This document shows positions 16,901 through 24,854 of a stretch of DNA of 50,072 nt, piece by piece. The notes beneath the pieces are model-generated. The model searched no databases. It had not been told where the DNA came from and worked only from the letters and a program-made list of their open reading frames with translations. The stretch covers positions 29,312 to 79,383 of the forward strand of contig JABSQB010000013.1 in NCBI GenBank assembly GCA_013214545.1. The letters run 5' to 3'. Both the position numbers and the translations under genes were made by a program. The stretch's first letter is position 1; each line of letters starts with the position of its first letter. Source of the stretch: Henriciella sp. Its GTDB lineage: Bacteria; Pseudomonadota; Alphaproteobacteria; Caulobacterales; Hyphomonadaceae.

Positions 16901-19655
16901 GAAAACCATCACCTATATCGTCGAGAATACCGGCCTCTCCGTCCTCACGATCCGTGACATCACCGTCGATGATCAGACCACGACCAATATTGATGGCGCG
17001 GTCACGATCTCACCCACGACCTTCACGCTCGGCGTTGGATCAACCCGGTCTTTTGCCGCAACCTTCACGCCAGAGACGGTCGGATCCGCGTTCAGCTTCG
17101 ATCTCGACATCGAGAGCAATGACGCAACCACCAGCACGTTCGACCTGACGGTCGAAGGCACCGCGGTCGCCGACGAAGACGGACCGCAAGCGACGAAGGT
17201 GGACTTCCACTCGAGTCATTCGACCCACCGACACCTGGTACACGCGCGCCAGACGATTTGGCTTTTCTTCCAAACGGATGAAGATCACACCGTCACCGCG
17301 CCAAAAGTCACCTTTTACGATTCAGCGGACAATGTCCTTTCCATGGGCAACGCGAATGCGTCCATCGATGTTGCGAAGGAATGGGAGTATTACTACGACG
17401 TTCTGGATACCGATCCCGATGGCCCCGTCCGGTTCGTTATCGACCTGACCGATGATGACGGGCTCACAAAGCAGATCACCGGGCTGTTGTTTGACGAAGA
17501 CGGCCTTGGCGTCACCATCGACAACACGCCGCCCACCATCGCGCTGAGCAGCGATACCAATGATCTCGAGGCAGGCGGCACGGCGCTGATCACATTCGAA
17601 CTGAGTGAGCCATCGCCGAATTTCACCAAGGACAGTGTCGTCGTGCCGATTGGCGAGATCACCGACCCGGTCTATGACGCCGCCACTGGCACCTATACGG
17701 CCACATTCACGGCGGAAGATGGATATCTTGGCGACGCCCTGATCACCGTCGCTTCGGACGCCTTCACCGATATGGTCGGACACGCCAACCACGATGGCGA
17801 GGATGAGGACAACTCGCTGACCATCAAGATTGTTCCGGCGAAACCGGTTCTGGCCGAAGTCACACCTGTGGCGACCCTAGGGAACAATCCGACGCCGTCT
17901 TATACCTTCTCCTCAACCCAGTCAGGTACGATCGCCTATAGCGGCACCTGCGTGAGCAGCACGCACACATCAGCTGTGGCGGGCGACAATGAAGTGATCT
18001 TCGACAGCCTCGATGATGGTACTTATGACGCGTGTTCGATTGCCGTCACCGACGCCTACGGAACGGTGTCCCTGCCCCTCAGCATCACCGCCTTCACGAT
18101 TGATGCGACTGCGCCAACTGTGGACTCCATCGAGTGGGAAGCGATCGAAGGCTCAAACGAGATCGCTGTGACTGTTGTGTTTAGCGAGCCTGTCGCAGGC
18201 TTTGATGCCGAAGCCGGTCTCGACGTTGCGAACGCGACGGTTTCGCAGCCCGAACAAATCACGGAAGGGGATGGCACGACTTATACGCTGATCCTGACCC
18301 CTTCAGAAGACTCAGACGGGACGCTGCAGCTGCAAGTCATGGCAGATGCCGTGACTGACGCGGCCGGCAATGGCAATGTCGAGTCCGAAACGATTGAGAT
18401 CATCTTCGACACGCTCCCGCCGACTGTGACGCTGAGCGCCGACAAGACCGATCTCAACATGAATGAGAAGGCGGCCATTCTCTTCACCCTGAGCGAAGCG
18501 TCGACCACCTTTGGCCTGGATGATGTCACCGTCTCTGGTGGCACGCTGACCGAGTTTGCCGGCAGCGGCGCAGCCTACACCGCCATTTTCACCCCATCCT
18601 TTGGTGAAGTGTCTGCAGGCGGCGTCGGCACGATCTATGTCGCCGCGGGCGGCTTCGAAGATGCGTATGGCAATGCCAACCTCGCCTCGGATGTTCTGGA
18701 GATTGATTTCAGCGGCGCGATTGTCGAACGCACGAGCAATATCATCCAGAACTTCATCAGCCGCCGCGCCGACCAGATCACCGCCAGTGAGCCGGATCTC
18801 AGCACACGCCTCAATCGCGGTGGTGCCGGTGACCAGACCGCAGGCAACTGGACTGGCGACGGGAATGGCGGCACTCAGAACCGGATGTCGTTCAATACCA
18901 GCCTTGCGCAAGTCCGCGCCTGGCAGCAGCGCGACAAGCGGGCACCAAACATGGAAGATGCTGATGCCTTTGGCTTTGGCGCTCGACCCTTCGCTCAGAC
19001 GCATGGCGAAACGAGCGGCGATATCTGGCTGTCGGGCAGCATTGCCCGGACCGATAATGAGTTCACCACCAGTGCTCTTGGTTTGCTGCATGGCGGCTTC
19101 GACTTCGCGCTGAATGACGACTTTGTGCTCGGCCTTATGGGCCAGCTGGATTGGATCGAGGAAGAGAATGACACCGATGATTATTCCGCGTCCGGCCTCG
19201 GTTGGATGGCTGGGCCATACCTGGTCGCGCGACTCGACAATCAGCTGGTTGTGGATGCCCGGATTGCCTGGGGTCAGTCGGACAATGATGTCTCCCCGTT
19301 TGACACGTATGAAGATGAGTTCGAGACGGAGCGGCTTCTGTTCTCCGGCAAGGTCACGGGCAGCGCCCAATTCTCGAAAGCGAGCCTCCGCCCGCAGATC
19401 GGCCTGATCTATTTCGAGGAGACACAGCTTGCCTATGATGACAGCAACGGGATCTATATCGCGAGCCAGGACATCTCGCTCGGTCGTCTGACCTTTAGCC
19501 CGAACCTGTCGCAAAGCTGGGCACAGCCGGATGGAACCAGCTTCTCAATGAACTGGAACCTGAAAGGGATCTGGGATTTCGATACGGCCGACCTGGTCGA
19601 CGTTGATACCGGTCTCCTGGCACGCAGCGATGCTGAGCTACGCGGCCCGGGCTGA
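13914..19655 (+). CDS. Giant autotransporter-like surface protein with Ig-like and ASH-type repeats (frameshifted near its end)
   Basis: 1913 codons to the first stop. Residues 1-42 are an extended signal peptide ending APAQA. Then follow alternating modules: Ig-like blocks (often starting PTVTLSxD or TAPTVDSI, with GETTxIxFxLS) and three abnormal-spindle/choice-of-anchor-D-like blocks (DxGTVxxD...FSFDVxxxSDD...FxVxGxA). Two PKD-like units carry the motif SGETVTLDGTGSSDGNGID. The last ~300 residues look like an autotransporter beta-barrel (GDIWLSGSIARTDNEF, GGFDFALNDDFVLGLMGQ). The frame breaks near 19644: the tail that would finish the barrel lies one base out of frame (19645-19785). It is probably an adhesin or surface-layer protein exported by type V secretion. 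Function is not proven. Confidence 0.8.
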   Translation: MKRISRVLSTALRGLFGADLGARLRLLLLVMIAAVITAPAQAFECTLPSDTSPSLWRISVDVDPAVGSPTCTVDPWLNTPSGNRDIDVALYENSIQLSNFHTAGGQPSPDGITILSVTPQSNYGPSGTVVAIQTTAPTFRFESEHVINNVTYTLIVERFYFTNDSTGVLTSYVVSARVFGGSFGLDSSTPDTISPTLSFLDVPTVIGSTSERELTVVFDEPIYGFAANQGDVVVTNGTASGPATPVSETEYRVPFTPDGMGDVTIELPNNVVQDNAGNGNVGNSVTITFDPTAEPDIRVTTNAGNLISNGTGVLDVGTVEFDQESVVRFTVHNDGTGDLEVERPTVSTPTNARDVAETTTNSSFLIPPGSSRSLDIAFTPEATGPFSFDVLVESDDPNDAYYTFHVSGDAAASALVPMVTVTANDDALGIGETTTLLFDLNVESNDFDLGDITYNIGNITDFAQVPGTNQYQAIYTPPTDFESPTATPARIVVQAGTFSNLVGVLNQNGGGGQNAVTIEVDTIAPMADAKNDGPKMSGETVTLDGTGSSDGNGIDIYSWEQVDAIGSLDLLATPDELQVLIVDDDTSQATFTAPDVTVATDLYFALEVLDPFGNAETAWTTVKINPPATTAPDIQIVTNGGGEIPSDGTGVHDLGTVYVDATQVVVYAIKNNGDTDLQVTAMNASNESNIDGQVAFFLDDVAYSSPSTFTIAPNGQQLIATVFQPDTAGSFSFDVTLRNDDADKDPYTFQIKGEASAEMQRPTISLTSTDDELSIGETTEIQFTLSAASNDFDAGDVNVTGGALSDFEQVGTTSAYRATFTPENDYEGNAVINVRSAAFANTQGIQNQDGDDADNTVTIAVDTVAPMAAATNSGDATSGETVTLDGTGSSDGNGIDSYQWFQVDAEDSTSAPQDGTPYLLNNAGTAETSFSAPDVLVATDFHFLLVVVDPFGNEANAWTTVRINPPGPGIRVLNAAGTEFLDDGTDKVGTANAGVPKTITYIVENTGLSVLTIRDITVDDQTTTNIDGAVTISPTTFTLGVGSTRSFAATFTPETVGSAFSFDLDIESNDATTSTFDLTVEGTAVADEDGPQATKVDFHSSHSTHRHLVHARQTIWLFFQTDEDHTVTAPKVTFYDSADNVLSMGNANASIDVAKEWEYYYDVLDTDPDGPVRFVIDLTDDDGLTKQITGLLFDEDGLGVTIDNTPPTIALSSDTNDLEAGGTALITFELSEPSPNFTKDSVVVPIGEITDPVYDAATGTYTATFTAEDGYLGDALITVASDAFTDMVGHANHDGEDEDNSLTIKIVPAKPVLAEVTPVATLGNNPTPSYTFSSTQSGTIAYSGTCVSSTHTSAVAGDNEVIFDSLDDGTYDACSIAVTDAYGTVSLPLSITAFTIDATAPTVDSIEWEAIEGSNEIAVTVVFSEPVAGFDAEAGLDVANATVSQPEQITEGDGTTYTLILTPSEDSDGTLQLQVMADAVTDAAGNGNVESETIEIIFDTLPPTVTLSADKTDLNMNEKAAILFTLSEASTTFGLDDVTVSGGTLTEFAGSGAAYTAIFTPSFGEVSAGGVGTIYVAAGGFEDAYGNANLASDVLEIDFSGAIVERTSNIIQNFISRRADQITASEPDLSTRLNRGGAGDQTAGNWTGDGNGGTQNRMSFNTSLAQVRAWQQRDKRAPNMEDADAFGFGARPFAQTHGETSGDIWLSGSIARTDNEFTTSALGLLHGGFDFALNDDFVLGLMGQLDWIEEENDTDDYSASGLGWMAGPYLVARLDNQLVVDARIAWGQSDNDVSPFDTYEDEFETERLLFSGKVTGSAQFSKASLRPQIGLIYFEETQLAYDDSNGIYIASQDISLGRLTFSPNLSQSWAQPDGTSFSMNWNLKGIWDFDTADLVDVDTGLLARSDAELRGPG
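15521..15578 (+). repeat. 58-base exact repeat, copy 1, inside surface protein gene
   Basis: Starts GAGCGGTGAGACCGTCACGC and encodes part of a PKD-like unit. It is identical, base for base, to 16544-16601, which lies 1023 bases (341 codons, in frame) downstream. The surrounding modules are only similar, so this piece was recently duplicated or kept identical by gene conversion. Confidence 0.9.
16544..16601 (+). repeat. 58-base exact repeat, copy 2, inside surface protein gene
   Basis: Second copy of the repeat at 15521-15578, in the same reading frame and at the same place in the next PKD-like unit. The flanking bases differ at both ends (ATATCTATT versus TCTTACC after the repeat). Confidence 0.9.
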
Positions 19656-19785
19656 GGCGGCTTTTCATCTCAATCTCGCCAATGGCGTTCGGGTGCAAAC
19701 CAGCAGCTTCTATGATGGCATCGGGGTCCGGGACTACCAGTCTTATGGCGGCAATATTACGGTGATCATTCCGTTCAATTGGTAG
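19645..19785 (+). pseudogene. Out-of-frame C-terminal tail of the autotransporter barrel
   Basis: In the +1 frame relative to the large gene, these codons read ARAEAAFHLNLANGVRV, then SFYDGIGVRDYQSYGGN and the end IPFNW. This is the usual last-strand sequence of an autotransporter barrel with an aromatic C-terminus, which the upstream frame lacks. Dropping a single G in the run CGCGGCCCGGGC (19641-19652) joins LLARSDAELR directly to ARAEAAF. So there is either a real single-base insertion that breaks the barrel or a sequencing error in a GC-rich run. A TTG start at 19603 could open this frame, but an independent 60-aa gene makes no sense here. Confidence 0.8.
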
Positions 19786-19946
19786 TCACCGCACTATCAT
19801 TCGATCACCGGAAGCGGTTCGTGCCGTTGTATCGCTGCTGATCAATTCTTGTGCACGGCAGCCACAGCCCCCCCTGAGTCGCGCGAATACCTCCCCAACC
19901 CGCTTGAGCCGGGCGTTTATCTGAGTTCATACTGTCACCATCGCAA

Positions 19947-21548
19947 ATGCTGGTGGCTTCAGGAATGGATGATTCCCAACCGACGATCGCGTCACTCCTC
20001 GTCGATTGGATCGAGGTTCAGATCAAGCTGCATCCCGGGATTCCCGTTCTGTTTGTTTCGGGCGCGCAGGGCATTGGAAAGTCGACCGCGCTCCACGCCG
20101 TGGCGGAGCGGTTTGCAGGCCGCGTCGCAGCGCTCAGCATCGATGATTTCTATCAACCGCAATCGGATCGCAAAGCGCTCGCCTCTAAGATTTCACCCCT
20201 GTTCGAAGTTCGCGGACCGCCAGGCACGCATGACCTTGCGCTTCTCAAGCTGACGATTGACGCGCTGCTGGTAGCCGGGGACGCAGATGAGACCTCCATT
20301 CCCGTGTTCGACAAAACCGTTGACGACCGGGTAGATGAGGCTGACTGGGCGGTCTTCCAGGGGCGGCCAAAGGCCATCCTGCTCGAAGGCTGGTGTGTCG
20401 GCGCGCTACCGGATCCGGCAGCTCCACAAGCCCCTGCATTGAACACGATTGAATCACGCGATGCATCCGGGGCCTGGCGCGCTTATCAGGAGCAACACCT
20501 CGCGGGTCCGTACGCCGATTTGTGGGACCGCGCCGACGCGTTTCTGCATCTGAGCGCACCTGGCTTTGAGCAAGTTCTGGCCTGGCGCACACAGCAAGAA
20601 GAGACAACGCTCGGTCTGGACCGCGGTCAGCTTCCGAGCGAGCGGCGCGCTTGGGTTGCAGACTTCATCCAGCACTATGAACGCATCACACACCGACTTC
20701 TGGATGGCGGACAGCGGCGCGGTTACCAAATCAAGGTGAACGCGGACCGATCGGTTCGAAACCCTCCCAAGCCCGCGCCTCCCCTGCTGGTTTTTTCCGA
20801 TCTGGATGGCACCTTGCTCGACCATCACACCTACTCATTCGACGCGGCCAGCGAGGCTCTGAACGCGCTGCGCGAATTGGGTGCTGTTTTAGTCCTGTCC
20901 AGCTCCAAGACCGCTGCCGAGATATCTCCTCTGCGCGCTGAACTCGGATTTGAGCATTGCCCCGCCATTGTCGAGAATGGTGGCGGGATCCTGGAACCGC
21001 GTGAGCGCGTTGAGCCCCAGGGCGCAGCTCCGCATGTTGAAATCAGAGCTGCATTGGCCGCCGCGCCCGCCGATCTTCAGGAGCATTTCGCCGGGTTTTC
21101 GGATTGGTCCGTCGCTGAAGTGGCCGCAAGAACGGGCCTGTCGCACAAGGCGGCAGCGCGCGCAAAACAGCGCCAGTTTTCCGAGCCAGGTCTATGGACC
21201 GGCCCCTCAGAAATGCTGACGCGTTTTAAGGCCCATCTCGCCCGCTCTGGCATCTTCGCCCAGCGGGGTGGGCGTTTTCTGACGCTGTCCCACGGCATGA
21301 CCAAAGCGGACCAGATGTTTGAAATTGCATCGCGCTATGCCCCTGCCCCAATGATCGCGCTCGGAGACGCGCCAAACGATCTGGAGATGATTTCATCGGC
21401 GCATCGCGGTGTGATCATCAAGAATGCAAACGGGCCAAAAATTGAACGCACAGCGGGCGAAGCAACAGGTAAAACGGTGAGAAGCGTTGAAATCGGCCCG
21501 GCTGGCTGGAATCGCGCGATCCTCGAATTTATAGCCCAGCTTGAATAA
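19947..21548 (+). CDS. Fusion of D-glycerate 3-kinase-like P-loop kinase and mannosyl/glucosyl-3-phosphoglycerate phosphatase-like HAD domain
   Basis: 533 aa with two enzymes. Residues ~10-265 match the plant/yeast-type glycerate 3-kinase family: P-loop GAQGIGKS (39-46), LSIDDFYQ (63-70), RGPPGTHD (89-96) and LLEGWCVG. Residues ~279-533 are an HAD phosphatase of the mannosyl-3-phosphoglycerate phosphatase (YedP/MPGP) type: SDLDGTLLD (284-292), LSSSKTAAE, ENGGG, LSHGMTKADQ and GDAPNDLEM. The kinase would make 3-phosphoglycerate from D-glycerate, and the phosphatase would remove the phosphate from glucosyl-3-phosphoglycerate. The next gene is the matching synthase, 27 bases on. The start is uncertain: Met7 (19965) is preceded by GGTGG at good spacing. 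Substrates are inferred from family and context. Confidence 0.85.
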   Translation: MLVASGMDDSQPTIASLLVDWIEVQIKLHPGIPVLFVSGAQGIGKSTALHAVAERFAGRVAALSIDDFYQPQSDRKALASKISPLFEVRGPPGTHDLALLKLTIDALLVAGDADETSIPVFDKTVDDRVDEADWAVFQGRPKAILLEGWCVGALPDPAAPQAPALNTIESRDASGAWRAYQEQHLAGPYADLWDRADAFLHLSAPGFEQVLAWRTQQEETTLGLDRGQLPSERRAWVADFIQHYERITHRLLDGGQRRGYQIKVNADRSVRNPPKPAPPLLVFSDLDGTLLDHHTYSFDAASEALNALRELGAVLVLSSSKTAAEISPLRAELGFEHCPAIVENGGGILEPRERVEPQGAAPHVEIRAALAAAPADLQEHFAGFSDWSVAEVAARTGLSHKAAARAKQRQFSEPGLWTGPSEMLTRFKAHLARSGIFAQRGGRFLTLSHGMTKADQMFEIASRYAPAPMIALGDAPNDLEMISSAHRGVIIKNANGPKIERTAGEATGKTVRSVEIGPAGWNRAILEFIAQLE

Positions 21549-21575
21549 TAAGGGCGCAGGAAAGGAAACGGATCG

Positions 21576-22796
21576 GTGGCTGATTTTCATCAGAACGGAC
21601 AAGTTGCGACCCTGCACAATTTGCGCACGACCAATACGGAAGAGTTAGAAGCGCAGCTCAAGAGCTTCAGCGAGAAAAAGAAAATCTGGCTCATCCTGCC
21701 CTCCCTGTTCTCTGAACTGGAAGGTGAAGCGCTACCGCAAATTATCGATCAGATCAGCCAGGCGGCTTATATCGATCATGTCGTGATCGGGCTCGATCAG
21801 GCGACAGAAAAGCAATACCGGTTCGCCAAAGAATTCTTCTCAAAACTAACGCAGGACCATTCCATTCTCTGGAATGACGGCCCGCGCTTGAAAGCCGTGG
21901 ATGAGCAATTGTCCGCCGCAACACTGGCGCCGCGAGAGCTGGGGAAAGGCCGCAATGTCTGGTACTGTTTCGGCTATACCATCGCGCGCGGTCAGAGCGA
22001 TGTAGTCGCCCTGCATGATTGCGATATTCTCACCTATAGCCGCGATATGCTGGCGCGACTTTTGTATCCGGTTTGCCACCCGAATTTCTCCTATCAGTTC
22101 AGCAAGGGGTTTTATCCCCGGGTTGCGGGCGGAACGCTGAACGGCCGGGTCAATCGGCTTTTGGTGACGCCGCTTCTCAATGCACTCTGCGATCTTTTCG
22201 GCGAGCTTGAATATTTGAGCTATCTGAAATCGTTCCGTTACGCGCTATCCGGCGAGTTCGCGATGCATACCAGTTTGCTCAAGGACATACGCGTGCCGTC
22301 CGACTGGGGTCTGGAAATCGGCGTCCTGTCCGAGGCGTTCCGCAATTTGAACTCACGCAAGATCTGTCAGGTCGAACTGGCTGACAATTACGATCACAAG
22401 CATCAGCCGCTGTCCGAAAGTGACGCCAATGCTGGCCTGTCGCGCATGTCTCGCGACATCAGCAAGGCCCTGTTTCGCAAACTCGCAATCCACGGCGTGG
22501 TTTTCCACAAATCAACGTTCCGGACGTTGAGAGCGACCTATTACAGAACCGCGCTCGACCTGATCGAGGCTTATGATGCAGTCGCCACGATGAATGGATT
22601 GACGCTCGACCGGCATAAGGAAGAACGGGCCGTGGAACTGTTTGCGTCGAACATTGTCGAAGCAGGCACGCAGTTTCTCGAAACACCCATGGAGACGCCC
22701 CTCATCCCGAACTGGACCCGGATCGAGGCCGCCGACTCCGGCATTCTGAGCAAGATTTCAGATGCCGTTGCCGGCGATATGGAAGAGTTCAGCTAG
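21576..22796 (+). CDS. Glucosyl-3-phosphoglycerate synthase-like glycosyltransferase (GpgS type)
   Basis: 406-aa GT-A glycosyltransferase of the GpgS/GT81-like group. It has the nucleotide-sugar metal motif HDCDI (His147-Asp148-Cys149-Asp150), a preceding GKGRNVWYCFGYTIARG and a long C-terminal helical part. GpgS transfers glucose from a nucleotide sugar to 3-phosphoglycerate. The start is GTG at 21576 with an AGGAAAGGA stretch upstream. It follows the kinase-phosphatase by 27 bases and converges on the GH13 phosphorylase: the two stop codons overlap in CTAG (22793-22796). The neighbours, which make the acceptor and remove the product phosphate, support the assignment better than sequence alone. 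A mannosyl donor is possible. Confidence 0.82.
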   Translation: MADFHQNGQVATLHNLRTTNTEELEAQLKSFSEKKKIWLILPSLFSELEGEALPQIIDQISQAAYIDHVVIGLDQATEKQYRFAKEFFSKLTQDHSILWNDGPRLKAVDEQLSAATLAPRELGKGRNVWYCFGYTIARGQSDVVALHDCDILTYSRDMLARLLYPVCHPNFSYQFSKGFYPRVAGGTLNGRVNRLLVTPLLNALCDLFGELEYLSYLKSFRYALSGEFAMHTSLLKDIRVPSDWGLEIGVLSEAFRNLNSRKICQVELADNYDHKHQPLSESDANAGLSRMSRDISKALFRKLAIHGVVFHKSTFRTLRATYYRTALDLIEAYDAVATMNGLTLDRHKEERAVELFASNIVEAGTQFLETPMETPLIPNWTRIEAADSGILSKISDAVAGDMEEFS

Positions 22797-24553
22797 TCAC
22801 GCGCGGCCTGCGCATCAGCGACCGGCAGCCGATTGGTGATCCAGCGGCATTGGTAAGGCGCAAAACCGATCATGTTATTGTGCGGCTCAATCGCCTCACC
22901 CGTGAGCAGATCGATCCAGGTTTCACCCTCAATCAGGTTGAGCGACCTTGCTGGCAAGGTCACCGCTTCAGCAGTCACATTGTGGACCGCAAAGATCGAC
23001 TGATCGCGATGCAGGCTCTGACGCCAGAAGCCGAAGAAGCCGTCACCAAGTTGCATGGTGAACTGCGTCGCATTCGGATGGAATGCAGGTTGTGCCCGGC
23101 GAATGCGCGCGCGGCGATTAATCTCTGTGAGCGATTTCGCGTGCACGCTGTCTTCTGAATCAAGGTGTTCGCGCAGGGCTGGATAGTTCCATCGATGCCG
23201 ATTGATGGCGCGGTTTACGCCAGACTTTCGTACCCCTTCATGATCGTTCTCCGTCGCCAATAGTGCGTGAATGTAGATCGCGGGAATGCCTTCCAGCGCG
23301 AGCACAATGGTCTGCGAGCAAATGAAGCGATCAAACTGGAACGCATCTTCGCCGTTCTTTGTGCCCTTCATAAACTCATAGAAGGTGATGTTCAGCTCAT
23401 AGGGCTTTTCGCCGCCATCGGGCGTTGAGCGCATACTGATTCGCCCGCCGAACGCTTCTGCGCGCTCCAGCATGAGCTGAATGTCAGTCTCTGGCAGCAA
23501 GCCTTCTGCGGGCCGCATACCAATGCCGTCATGACTGGCGCTGAAGTTCAGATACGCGCAGCCAAGCGGCGCGGGTGGCATCGCCATCTGCCACTGGTTC
23601 AGATAGCGCGATGTGCCGGTCAGCATGGCATGCACGAGCAGCGGCGGCAGTGAGAAATTGTACACGCTGTGCGCTTCGTTTCGGACGCCGAAATAGGATA
23701 GGTTCTCCTGACTCGGCACATTGGTTTCGGTGAGCAGCACCACCGACGCTTCGCTTTGGTCGAGCAAGGCGCGCATCAGCTGAATGATCGCATGGGTCTC
23801 CGGCAAGTGAATGCAATTGGTGCCCACCCGTTTCCAAAGAAAGGCGACCGCATCCAGACGGATGATCCGCACGCCATTGTCGATATGCAGGCGCATGATC
23901 CGCAGAAATTCGAGCAAGACCTCAGGATTGGCGAAATTGAGATCGACCTGATCATGACTGAACGTACACCAGACATGGCGGGTTCCGTTGGCGGTTTCGA
24001 CTTCGCGCAAAAGCGGGCTCGTCCGCGGCCGCACCACTGCGCTCAGATCTTCACTGGGGTCTGCTTCGACAAAATAGGCATCATATGGCGCCTGGCCTTG
24101 CAAATAGGCGCTGAACCAAGGCCCCTGAGAAGACATGTGGTTCAGGACAAGATCCGACATCAGCAAGAATTTATCGGCTATACGATTGATGTCCGGCCAG
24201 TCGCCGAGCACCGGATTGACCGCTGTGTAGTCGGTAACCGAGAACCCCTCATCCGATGTGAAGGGAAAGAAGGGCAAGATGTGCACGCCGGTGAAACTGC
24301 CTTCAAGGTATCGGACCAGAAAGTCCTGCAACAGGTCCAGCGGCTTGTGATGGCCATCAATGATCGAATTGCCATAGGTGATCAGGATGACATCGTCTTC
24401 CGTCCACTGGCCCTGAATATCAGGAGCGCGCGGCGTTTTCCGGATCTGCGCAGGCTCAGGAAAAAACGCCTCAACAACGCGCGCTGCGAGGCTTGCCGGG
24501 TCTTCGTCCGGATAGATAAAGCGCAATAGATCTTCGAGTTTATCCTGAAGCAT
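22793..24553 (-). CDS. GH13 sucrose-phosphorylase-family enzyme, probable glucosylglycerate phosphorylase
   Basis: 586 aa, GH13 subfamily 18 pattern. Catalytic landmarks are IRLDAVAF (nucleophile Asp234), LLTETNVP (acid/base Glu276) and SHDGIGMRP (Asp342), with the early GVHILPFFPFTSDEGFSVTDY. Family members are sucrose phosphorylases, glucosylglycerate phosphorylases (E. coli YcjM) and sucrose-6-phosphate phosphorylases. Sitting end to end with GpgS and glycerate-kinase/phosphatase genes, glucosylglycerate is the best substrate: it would give glucose-1-phosphate and D-glycerate. I chose the ATG at 24553 because GAGG lies five bases upstream. The frame is open to 24619, but those residues are unlike the family. 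No signal peptide, so cytosolic. Confidence 0.85.
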   Translation of the reverse strand: MLQDKLEDLLRFIYPDEDPASLAARVVEAFFPEPAQIRKTPRAPDIQGQWTEDDVILITYGNSIIDGHHKPLDLLQDFLVRYLEGSFTGVHILPFFPFTSDEGFSVTDYTAVNPVLGDWPDINRIADKFLLMSDLVLNHMSSQGPWFSAYLQGQAPYDAYFVEADPSEDLSAVVRPRTSPLLREVETANGTRHVWCTFSHDQVDLNFANPEVLLEFLRIMRLHIDNGVRIIRLDAVAFLWKRVGTNCIHLPETHAIIQLMRALLDQSEASVVLLTETNVPSQENLSYFGVRNEAHSVYNFSLPPLLVHAMLTGTSRYLNQWQMAMPPAPLGCAYLNFSASHDGIGMRPAEGLLPETDIQLMLERAEAFGGRISMRSTPDGGEKPYELNITFYEFMKGTKNGEDAFQFDRFICSQTIVLALEGIPAIYIHALLATENDHEGVRKSGVNRAINRHRWNYPALREHLDSEDSVHAKSLTEINRRARIRRAQPAFHPNATQFTMQLGDGFFGFWRQSLHRDQSIFAVHNVTAEAVTLPARSLNLIEGETWIDLLTGEAIEPHNNMIGFAPYQCRWITNRLPVADAQAARD

Positions 24554-24854
24554 ATCAACCTCGCTAAGACCTCTGCCCATAACGAGATTTCGCATGACCA
24601 CCAATGTGAAGATCTGCAAGGAATCGAAAATTGTATCGCGCCGCCCAATTTTCGGTCGCTAGAGGTCTCGAACATCGCCGAGCGGCGCTCGCGACAGGAT
24701 CAAGTGATTTCGCTTGCTGCAGGCGTGATTTCTGCCCACACAGCTGGCATCGTTCTTGAATCGGAATGAAAACAGGGAGCATCGCTTGCGCGGCGCAGGC
24801 ATCCTCCTTATTGAGTTTGGGGTAGATTTTTGTTCGAACAAGCAAGGCGTTAAG
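24554..24854. other. Divergent intergenic region between the phosphorylase and the Dlt-like cluster
   Basis: About 300 bases that must hold the promoter of the phosphorylase (minus) and that of the Dlt-like cluster (plus). A perfect inverted repeat at 24625-24654 lies about 70 bases upstream of the phosphorylase start. AAGG seven bases before 24855 is the ribosome site of the DltD-like gene. In-frame starts upstream on either side (24619 minus, 24756 TTG plus) exist, but they give unlikely N-termini. Confidence 0.5.
24625..24654. promoter_or_regulatory. Perfect inverted repeat, candidate operator
   Basis: CGAAAATTG (24625-24633) and CAATTTTCG (24646-24654) are exact reverse complements separated by 12 bases. 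The centre-to-centre spacing (21 bases, two helical turns) suits a dimeric regulator on one DNA face. It lies upstream of the phosphorylase start at 24553. No T run follows on either strand, so a terminator is unlikely. Confidence 0.45.

Noticed and set aside
18312-19514. 400-codon open frame on the minus strand under the surface protein gene
   Set aside because: It lies wholly antisense to a gene with signal peptide, repeats and barrel; it has no recognisable domain and is a codon-bias shadow.
19603-19785. Independent 60-aa gene starting at TTG
   Set aside because: Its sequence is the missing end of the autotransporter barrel; better explained by a frameshift.
22793-24553. Plain sucrose phosphorylase
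   Set aside because: Possible by family, but the neighbours (glycerate kinase, GPG phosphatase, GpgS) fit glucosylglycerate much better. Not excluded without assay.
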